Source: CAZTTG01 sp964615935 (GTDB lineage: Bacteria; Planctomycetota; UBA1135; GCA-002686595). Taken from it: a stretch of DNA of 64,000 nucleotides. Made by a program: the position numbers and the translations under genes. Each line of letters starts with the position of its first letter. Within the stretch, counting starts at the first letter, position 1. The DNA lies in contig CAZTTG010000001.1 in NCBI GenBank assembly GCA_964615935.1, positions 89,784-153,783 of the forward strand, read 5' to 3'. A model generated the notes under the pieces. The model saw nothing but the letters and a program-made list of their open reading frames with translations, was not told the DNA's origin and did no database searches. This document shows, piece after piece, positions 58,575 through 64,000 of this stretch.

Positions 58575-60164
58575 ATGAGCAGCACCGGAAAGAAGGCGCC
58601 CGATCACACCATGTCCGAGGCGGTGCGGCAGGCGTACCGGGCAGGCGAGGACGAGGAGTCCATGGAACCGATCGTCCGCATCGGGGCCGACGGAGCGCCG
58701 GAGGGCATGATTCGGAACGGCGACCACGTCGTCTTCTACGACATCCGCGGCGAGCGGGAGGTCGAGCTCACCTCGGCCTTCACCCAGCGCGATTTCTCCT
58801 CCTTCCCGGTCGACCCGGCGATGCGCACGCAGTGGGTGACCATGATCCAGTACAGCCCGGACCTCGACGCGAAGGTCGCCTTTCCTCCCCCGGGCGCGGT
58901 GGAGGACACCCTGTGCGGGCTCGTCAGCAGCGCCGGCCTGAAGCAGGTCAAGGTGGTCGAGTCGGAGAAGGCCGTCCACCTCAGCTTCTTCCTCAACGGC
59001 AAGCGCAACGAGCCCTTCGAGGGCGAGGAGCGCGTGGTGGTCCACTCGCCCAAGGACGTCTTCGCCGAGCCCAGCATGCGCGCGGAGGAGGTGGGCGACG
59101 CCCTGATCGAGGCCATCCAGGGCGGCCAGTACCACCTGATCACCGGCAACTTCGCCAACGTGGACGTGGTCGGCCACGGCGAGAGCCGCGAGGCCATCCT
59201 GGAGGCGGTGGAGACCGTGGACCGCCAGCTCGGGCGCGTCACCGAGGCGGCCCTGGCGGCCGGATTCTCGCTCGCCGTCACCGCCGACCACGGCACGGTC
59301 GAGAGCTGGCTCTACCCCGAGGGCACGATCGACACCGGGCACACCACCAGCCCGGTCCCCTTCATGGTGATCGAGCCCGATGGAGACGACGGCGAGCTCA
59401 GCCTGCGCTCGGGCGGCTCGCTGGTCGACGTGGCCCCCACCGTGCTGGAGCTCATGGATCTCGAGAAGCCCGCGGCGATGACCGGCGAGAGCCTGATCCA
59501 GGGGCGGGGCGCCGGCAAGGGGCAGCGCAAGGTGGTGCTGCTGGTCCTGGACGGATGGGGCCTGGCCGATCCGGGACCCGGCAACCTGATCTCGGAGGCC
59601 CGCACCCCGAGCATGGATGACCTGGCCGGCCGCCTTCCGCGCACCGAGCTCCTGGCCTCGCAGATGGCGGTGGGCCTGCCCGAGGGCACGGTGGGCAACT
59701 CCGAGGCCGGGCACCTGCACATCGGCGCCGGCCGCAAGGTCTTCTCCGACCGGGTGCGCATCAACCAGTCGCTGGAGGACGGCAGCTTCTACGAGAACGA
59801 GGCCTTCCTGCACGCCATGGAGGGGGCCATCCGCGACGGCACGCGCCTGCACCTGCTGGGGATCATCTCCTTCTACTCCTCCCACGGCTCGATCGACCAC
59901 CTCCTGGCGCTCCTGAGGATGGCCCGGCAGAGGGGCGTCCCCGAGGTCTGCATCCACGCCCTCATGGGGCGTCGGGGCGAGCGGCCCGAGAGCGGAGGCG
60001 CGTACCTCGAGCTGGTCGAGAACGAGGCCGCCGAGCTGGGGCTCGGCAGCATCTGCACCGTCATCGGCCGCTTCTGGGCCCTGGACCGCGAGAACAACTG
60101 GGACCGGGTGGAGAAGACCTACCGGCTCCTGGTGGAGGGCGCCGGCCGGCCCGCCGGGGCGTGA
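58575..60164 (+). CDS. circularly permuted cofactor-independent phosphoglycerate mutase
   Basis: 529 residues, near the usual 510 of GpmI, but in swapped order. Residues 13-310 match the normal C-terminal half: AYRAGEDEES, VESEKAVHLSFFLNGKR, HSPKDVFAEPSMRAEEVGDA, TADHGTVESW, and the normal protein end LVDVAPTVLELMDLEKPAAM. Residues 318-520 match the normal N-terminal half: KVVLLVLDGWGL, GNSEAGHLHIGAGRKVFSD, GRFWALDRENNWDRVEKTY. A GRGAGKGQ linker joins the old C- and N-termini. Metal ligands are all present: Asp326 and Ser376 (normal D12, S62), Asp197, His201, His256, and Asp238-His239. Substrate residues R58, R61, K132, R466, R499 and R505 are kept, but the Asp of DGRD is Arg467. ATG 58575 has AAGG upstream. 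It interconverts 3- and 2-phosphoglycerate in glycolysis. Confidence 0.88.
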   Translation: MSSTGKKAPDHTMSEAVRQAYRAGEDEESMEPIVRIGADGAPEGMIRNGDHVVFYDIRGEREVELTSAFTQRDFSSFPVDPAMRTQWVTMIQYSPDLDAKVAFPPPGAVEDTLCGLVSSAGLKQVKVVESEKAVHLSFFLNGKRNEPFEGEERVVVHSPKDVFAEPSMRAEEVGDALIEAIQGGQYHLITGNFANVDVVGHGESREAILEAVETVDRQLGRVTEAALAAGFSLAVTADHGTVESWLYPEGTIDTGHTTSPVPFMVIEPDGDDGELSLRSGGSLVDVAPTVLELMDLEKPAAMTGESLIQGRGAGKGQRKVVLLVLDGWGLADPGPGNLISEARTPSMDDLAGRLPRTELLASQMAVGLPEGTVGNSEAGHLHIGAGRKVFSDRVRINQSLEDGSFYENEAFLHAMEGAIRDGTRLHLLGIISFYSSHGSIDHLLALLRMARQRGVPEVCIHALMGRRGERPESGGAYLELVENEAAELGLGSICTVIGRFWALDRENNWDRVEKTYRLLVEGAGRPAGA

Positions 60165-60311
60165 GCGCGGCCGAGATTCAATCCTCAAGCCCCGCCGCCC
60201 GAAGCTCGATAGATCGAGGTGGATCGGTGCTGGACCCCCCTCGTCCGTCGGGGGAGCGCCCGGCTCGAGTCCGCGCCGTCCCCATCTCGTCCCAGGAGCG
60301 AAAGGCGTCCC

Positions 60312-60902
60312 GTGGGTCTGCTCGACAAGACCGTGACCGTGTTGCGGGAGGAGCTCGCCGGCGTCCACCCCCGCCTGATCCTGGTCCAGGGCCTGGTGAG
60401 GCTGATCCCCAACCTGGCGGGGATCCGGGCGCGTCGCTGGCTCTACCGCCTGGCCGGGGTGCAGATCGGCCGGGGAACGACCATCTTCGGGCACCTGGTG
60501 ATCACCGGCACGGGCCCCGTGCACCGGCGGCTCGAGATCGGGCAGGGCTGCATCATCAACGCGCCCATCCACCTCAACCTGGGCGCGTCCATCCGCCTGG
60601 GCGACGGGGTCGCGGTGGGGCCCTACGCGGTCTTCGTCACCGACAGCCACCAGCTCGGTGACTCGACCTTCCGCGCCGGCGAGGTCTTCTCCGCCCCCAT
60701 CGAGGTGGGCGACGGAGCCTGGATCGGCACGGGAGCGATGCTGCTCCCCGGGGTGAGGGTGGGCCCCGGCGCGGTGGTGGCAGCGGGGGCCGTGGTGGTC
60801 AAGGACGTGCCCGCCGACACCCTGGTGGCGGGAGTTCCGGCCCGGCCGGTCAAGGAGCTGTGCCCGGCGGCCGAGGCCCTGCGGCGGATGGCGGCGGTCT
60901 GA
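60312..60902 (+). CDS. left-handed beta-helix (hexapeptide) acyltransferase
   Basis: 196 residues starting at GTG. After a helical N-terminus (LVRLIPNLAGIRARRWLYRL), hexapeptide repeats run from about 55: GVQIGRGTTIFGHLVITGTG, IGQGCIINAPIHLNLGASIR, GDGVAVGPYAVFVTDSHQLG (catalytic-type His), GDGAWIGTGAMLLPGVRVGP and GAVVAAGAVVVKDVPADTLV, ending GVPARPVKEL. This is the CysE/LacA/WbbJ-like group that acetylates sugars or polysaccharide precursors. The upstream part of the frame is Arg/Ser-rich and unlikely. Substrate not predictable. Confidence 0.92.
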   Translation: MGLLDKTVTVLREELAGVHPRLILVQGLVRLIPNLAGIRARRWLYRLAGVQIGRGTTIFGHLVITGTGPVHRRLEIGQGCIINAPIHLNLGASIRLGDGVAVGPYAVFVTDSHQLGDSTFRAGEVFSAPIEVGDGAWIGTGAMLLPGVRVGPGAVVAAGAVVVKDVPADTLVAGVPARPVKELCPAAEALRRMAAV

Positions 60903-60915
60903 GGGATCGCCTCAC

Positions 60916-61431
60916 CTACTCCGGACCGGGGCCTTCCAGGGCCTTGGCGATCACCTGGTCGAACTCCGCGGGATAGGGGGCGCCGGCGTGGCGGATCTCG
61001 ACGGGGATGTCCAGCGTCCGCTCCAGGTGGTCCCGGCAGCGCTCGCAGGAGTCGAGGTGCTCCTGGCAGCGCCGGCGGTCCTCCTCGGGCAGGTCGTCCT
61101 CGATCAAGGGGTCGCTGGAGGCCCAGATGAGCTCGGGATCGAGGTGCTCGCCGCCGGCCTCGGCGAGGTCCTGCGCCATGAGGGAGCACCAGGTGCGGCG
61201 GACGATCCAGTCGTAGAAGGTCTCCACCAGATCGTCGAAGCCGTCACCCTGCAGCTCGTCGGCGATGGACGAGATCACCGCGTTGAGGACCCTCGCCTCC
61301 TCAATGCCCGCGGCGCCGCGAAAGCGGATGAGGCCCTCTCGAAAGAGGGCCGCGTGCCGGTCGAACAGACCCGGGAGGCCATCCGGATGCCCCTTGGCGA
61401 TCTGTTGAAGAACTTCCCTTTCGGTGGCCAT
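60916..61431 (-). CDS. sigma-region-2-like protein with C-terminal zinc-finger (HX3CX2C)
   Basis: 171 residues. The start MATEREVLQQIAKGHPDGLP, then GLFDRHAALFREGLIRFRG, resembles the first helices of ECF sigma region 2. Region 4 (promoter -35 recognition) is absent. Instead the middle is a helical domain (LVETFYDWIVRRTWCSLMAQ) and near 135-148 the segment CQEHLDSCERC carries the H-x3-C-x2-C zinc site of anti-sigma ZAS domains. No membrane helix. It may be a soluble zinc-binding regulator; not recognised as a known family. ATG 61431 begins the sigma-like helix; the longer frame upstream is a shadow. Confidence 0.65.
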   Translation of the reverse strand: MATEREVLQQIAKGHPDGLPGLFDRHAALFREGLIRFRGAAGIEEARVLNAVISSIADELQGDGFDDLVETFYDWIVRRTWCSLMAQDLAEAGGEHLDPELIWASSDPLIEDDLPEEDRRRCQEHLDSCERCRDHLERTLDIPVEIRHAGAPYPAEFDQVIAKALEGPGPE

Positions 61432-61496
61432 CGGCGTCGGTCCTCGTGTAGTTATTCCCTGCGGCAACCGCCGGCAGGTCCGCCCCCCGGCACCCC

Positions 61497-61530
61497 GGGG
61501 ACCCCCGTGGCTCGGGCCACGGGGGTCCCC
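61497..61530. promoter_or_regulatory. perfect 14-base-pair hairpin upstream of the sigma-like gene
   Basis: A stem GGGGACCCCCGTGG pairs exactly with CCACGGGGGTCCCC across the 6-base loop CTCGGG. It lies 66 bases upstream of the leftward gene's ATG, so it would be in its 5' leader, and no U-run follows in either direction. It may be a regulatory hairpin, a bidirectional terminator or a recombination remnant. Confidence 0.55.
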
Positions 61531-61839
61531 GCGCTCTCCGGGGGGTGCAGCCCACCACGGCCCTCGTCCGGGCGCAACAGGCGAGCGCGGAGAATCCTCC
61601 GGGCTCGGCGCGCGCACGGCGGCCGCCGTCGGGGCCCGTCGCCGGGGCCGCAGCTCGCCTTCGGGCGGGCGCGTTTCAGGCGCCCGAGCGCCGCAGTCGA
61701 AAGGGCTTGACGCCCGGGCTCCCGCCACCGCGAGGCCGCTCTCACCCCAGACCTCGCGGCCGACGCCACCCGGGCAGGATCGGGTGGTCCTCCGCTCTTC
61801 CCCTTGAATGCCGACACTGACCGCTTTCCACCTCTGGTA

Positions 61840-61855
61840 CCATGGCGCGCCATGG
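61840..61855. promoter_or_regulatory. 16-base palindrome upstream of the radical SAM gene
   Basis: CCATGGCGCGCCATGG is a perfect palindrome 75 bases before the ATG at 61931, next to a TGGTACCAT that also occurs upstream of the gene at 6326. It may be an operator. The remainder of the 499-base region between 61432 and 61930, apart from the hairpin at 61497-61530, shows no gene. Confidence 0.4.
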
Positions 61856-61930
61856 GGTGATCTCGCCCCCTGACGCCCGCTCGACCGAGGCCGGCGGCCG
61901 ATCGGCTCCTGGCACACTGGCACAATCGAC

Positions 61931-63481
61931 ATGCGCATCCTGTTCGTCCAGAAGTACCTGCCCGCCGAGATGCTCGGGATCATGTACCTCTCCACCTGGC
62001 TGAAGAAGGCCGGTCACGAGGTGCGCACCCAGTTCGTGCCCGAGAAGGACTGGATGGACAAGATCGTGGAGTACCAGCCGCAGGTCGTGGCCTTCTCCAC
62101 CACCACCGGGGACCACGTCTCCTACGTGGCGCTGAACCGGCAGATCAAGGAGAAGGTCGGGGCCTTCTCGGTGTTCGGCAACTCCCATCCCACCTTCGTG
62201 CCCGACCTCATCGAGGAGGACGGGGTGGACGCCATCTGCCGGGGCGAGGGCGAGTACGCCTTCCCCGACCTGTGCACCCGGCTGGAGAAGGGCGAGGACA
62301 TCACCGGGGTGGACAACTTCTGGATCAAGCAGAACGGCACCATCCACAAGAACAAGGTGCGGCCCCTGGCCTGCACCCTGGAGGAGCTGGGCTTCCCCGA
62401 CCGGAGCGTGATCTACGACTACGGGCAGTGCTACCGCGACATCGAGCGCAAGATTTTCATCACCCAGCGGGGCTGCCCCAACAGCTGCTCGTACTGCTTC
62501 CACCACGCCTGGCGGGACAAGGTCTACGGCGCCACCAAGAAGCAGTACGTCCGCAAGCGCTCGGTGGCCCACGTGGTCGAGGAGATCAACCTGGTCCGCG
62601 AGCAGTACCCCCTGAAGTTCGTCCACTTCCTGGACGACATCTTCAACATCAACGACGAGTGGCTGGACGAGTTCTGCACGGTCTGGGACAAGGAGGTGAA
62701 GCTGCCCTTCGACGTGATCCTGCGCACCAACCTGACCACCGAGAAGCAGATGCAGGACCTCGCCCGGGTGGGCTGCATCTCCGCCCGCCTGGCCTTCGAG
62801 GCGGCCAACGACTACATCCGCAACGTGGTCTACCGCAAGAGCGTGACCATGGAGGACATCAAGACCTCCTCCAGGCACGTGAAGGACGCCGGGATCCGCC
62901 TGACCTCGCTCCAGCTACTGGGCGCGCCGGGGGGCACCCTCCAGGACGAGATCGACACCCTGCAGCTCAACATCGACTGCAAGGTGGATCACCCCTGGGT
63001 CAGCCTGCTGCAGCCCTATGCCATGACGGACATCAACGAGTTCACCAAGGACATGGGGATCGCGGTCGACGACTGGGACAAGTTCCCGGAGAAGTTCAAC
63101 CGCACCACGACGGTGCATCACAGCCACCAGAAGGAGGTCGAGAACCTGCACAAGCTCTTCCCCTTCGTGGTGCGCTTCCCCTTCCTCATGCCCATGGTGC
63201 CCCGGCTGGTTCGCCTGCACTTCCTGCGCCCCCTGTACCTGGTGATCTACGCCCTGTGGACGGAGTACCTGGTCAGCGAGCAGAACCGCCAGTGGGCCCA
63301 GGCCACCGGCACGAGCGGCTTCCGCTCCCTGCCCCTGGTGGACTGGGTCATGCGGACCAGCGTCAAGATCGTGCTGCGGATCCAGGAGACCCTGTTCGGC
63401 AAGAAGTTCCGCAAGTCGGCCCTCAAGCTGAAGATGTCCACCGACACCATCGTCCACGTGGACGAGGTGCTGGAGTCGTAG
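61931..63481 (+). CDS. B12-binding-type radical SAM protein
   Basis: 516 residues. A Rossmann-like N-terminal domain (RILFVQKYLPAEMLGIMYLS, VAFSTTTGDHVSYVALNRQI, AICRGEGEYAFPDLCTRLEK) is of the cobalamin-binding type, although the D-x-H-x-x-G motif is not obvious, so B12 binding is unsure. The radical SAM core begins at FITQRGCPNSCSYCFHH (C-x3-C-x2-C for the [4Fe-4S] cluster), with LDDIFNINDEWLDEF (strand 2) and LLGAPGGTLQDEID. The C-terminus is hydrophobic near LYLVIYALWTEYL and may touch a membrane. The family includes methyltransferases such as lipid, hopanoid or peptide modifiers; substrate unknown. It is followed by a convergent thioredoxin-fold gene. Confidence 0.88.
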   Translation: MRILFVQKYLPAEMLGIMYLSTWLKKAGHEVRTQFVPEKDWMDKIVEYQPQVVAFSTTTGDHVSYVALNRQIKEKVGAFSVFGNSHPTFVPDLIEEDGVDAICRGEGEYAFPDLCTRLEKGEDITGVDNFWIKQNGTIHKNKVRPLACTLEELGFPDRSVIYDYGQCYRDIERKIFITQRGCPNSCSYCFHHAWRDKVYGATKKQYVRKRSVAHVVEEINLVREQYPLKFVHFLDDIFNINDEWLDEFCTVWDKEVKLPFDVILRTNLTTEKQMQDLARVGCISARLAFEAANDYIRNVVYRKSVTMEDIKTSSRHVKDAGIRLTSLQLLGAPGGTLQDEIDTLQLNIDCKVDHPWVSLLQPYAMTDINEFTKDMGIAVDDWDKFPEKFNRTTTVHHSHQKEVENLHKLFPFVVRFPFLMPMVPRLVRLHFLRPLYLVIYALWTEYLVSEQNRQWAQATGTSGFRSLPLVDWVMRTSVKIVLRIQETLFGKKFRKSALKLKMSTDTIVHVDEVLES

Positions 63482-63494
63482 GCCTGCGGTACCC

Positions 63495-64000
63495 CTACGG
63501 GGGCGGGGCGTAGCTCGGCTCATTGCCGGCGCGCCACTTGATGTTGCAGCCCAGGCTGGGCTTCTGGTCCGCGGGGGGCGGCGCCCCGGCGAGCACCGCC
63601 TCGATGGCCGCGCGCAGGTCCTCGCCGGTCACCGGGATCCCGTTGCCCGGGCGGCTGGCGTCGAGCTGGCCGCGGTAGACCAGGGCGCGCTCGCGGTCGA
63701 AGAGGAAGAAGTCCGGCGTGCAGGCCGCGGTGTAGGCCTTGGCGACCTCCTGGCTCGCGTCGAAGAGGTAGGGGAAGTCGTACCCGAAGGCGCGGGCCTC
63801 CTCGGCCATCTTCTCGGGGGCGTCGTCGGGGTGGGAGACCGGATCGTTGGAGCTGATGGCGACGATGGCCAGGCTCTGCCCGGAGTAATCCCGTCCCAGC
63901 GCCGCCAGCCCCTCGCGGATGTGCTGCACGTAGGGGCAGTGGTTGCAGATGAACATCACCAGGAGCGCCTGGCGGTCGGCGAAGTCGGCCAGGCTCAGCG
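63495..64000 (-). CDS. AhpC/TSA-type thioredoxin-fold protein, 5' end outside window
   Basis: The last about 168 residues are present and the N-terminus lies to the right of the window. LLVMFICNHCPYVQHIREGL carries a CxxC site (Cys-Asn-His-Cys), followed by AIVAISSNDPVSHPDDAPEK, FPYLFDASQEVAKAYTAACT, PDFFLFDRERALVYRGQLDA and SLGCNIKW. This is the thioredoxin family group with a C-N-H-C site found widely in bacteria; a thiol oxidoreductase or peroxidase is likely. Both Cys are present here, in contrast to the TGA-containing redoxin at 9250. Confidence 0.9.
   Translation of the reverse strand, partial: LSLADFADRQALLVMFICNHCPYVQHIREGLAALGRDYSGQSLAIVAISSNDPVSHPDDAPEKMAEEARAFGYDFPYLFDASQEVAKAYTAACTPDFFLFDRERALVYRGQLDASRPGNGIPVTGEDLRAAIEAVLAGAPPPADQKPSLGCNIKWRAGNEPSYAPPP

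Noticed and set aside
63495..64000. Possible second selenoprotein at the right end
   Set aside because: The CxxC site (Cys-Asn-His-Cys) is encoded by normal Cys codons and no in-frame TGA interrupts the visible part.
1..64000. tRNA, rRNA, CRISPR array, insertion sequence or prophage
   Set aside because: No regularly spaced repeats, transposase or integrase motifs, and no tRNA-like cloverleaf noticed on reading; a covariance search was not possible here.

Overview
The window is very GC-rich and densely coded on both strands, with many short or overlapping gene junctions and no rRNA, tRNA, CRISPR array, transposase or phage gene that I could recognise. The gene content points to a member of the Planctomycetota, probably from an environmental genome. 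Clues are Tat-exported Gfo/Idh/MocA oxidoreductases, ThuA and DUF1080 domains, a BlaI/M56 regulatory pair, an ECF sigma factor with a coupled membrane partner, VIT/VWA and FG-GAP proteins, and a secreted protein ending in a Cys-rich CPCGND-type module that I associate with planctomycetes. The phylum is an inference, not a measurement.

Layout. 1-7.1 kb: a partial VOC protein, a YigZ/IMPACT protein, a frameshifted FG-GAP protein, a 1265-residue membrane protein with a voltage-sensor-like module, and a four-helix membrane protein. 7.2-12.5 kb: a UvrD/Rep helicase, a secreted DUF2092-like/redoxin protein whose first redox cysteine is replaced by an in-frame TGA (candidate selenoprotein), a decayed gene, a small conserved protein and a lipoprotein beta-propeller. 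12.5-18.9 kb: a five-gene minus-strand operon (Gfo/Idh/MocA, ApbE, Gfo/Idh/MocA, membrane cytochrome c, ThuA-DUF1080-DUF1080) that looks like oxidative attack on glycosides outside the cytoplasm. 19-30.4 kb: a class IV aminotransferase, P1 peptidase, DUF445 protein, TPR remnant, VIT/VWA lipoprotein, SenB (selenosugar synthase) downstream of an M1 aminopeptidase, a 5'-3' exonuclease and an alpha/beta hydrolase.

30.5-49.3 kb: an ECF sigma factor translationally coupled to an alpha-2-macroglobulin with an anti-sigma-like cytoplasmic head, a secreted CPCGND protein, an M56/BlaI pair with two operator-like palindromes, two secreted proteins of unknown function, a MATE transporter, an orphan ExbD, an S9 peptidase, and an FHA/coiled-coil/trypsin membrane protease. 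49.4-64 kb: an HDOD protein, a GC-homopolymer repeat region, a branched-chain aminotransferase, a HEPN-like protein, a cluster of flavin/Fe-S reductase, ferredoxin, VOC, SnoaL-like, UroD-like and cupin genes, a PHP phosphoesterase, a circularly permuted phosphoglycerate mutase, a hexapeptide acyltransferase, a sigma-like/zinc-finger fusion, a B12-type radical SAM protein and a partial thioredoxin-fold protein.

The two strongest signals are the circularly permuted cofactor-independent phosphoglycerate mutase (58575-60164), with almost all catalytic residues kept, and the apparent UxxC selenoprotein (9250-10548) with a SECIS-like hairpin. SenB, a selenium-specific enzyme, lies 15 kb away in the same window and supports selenium use by this genome.
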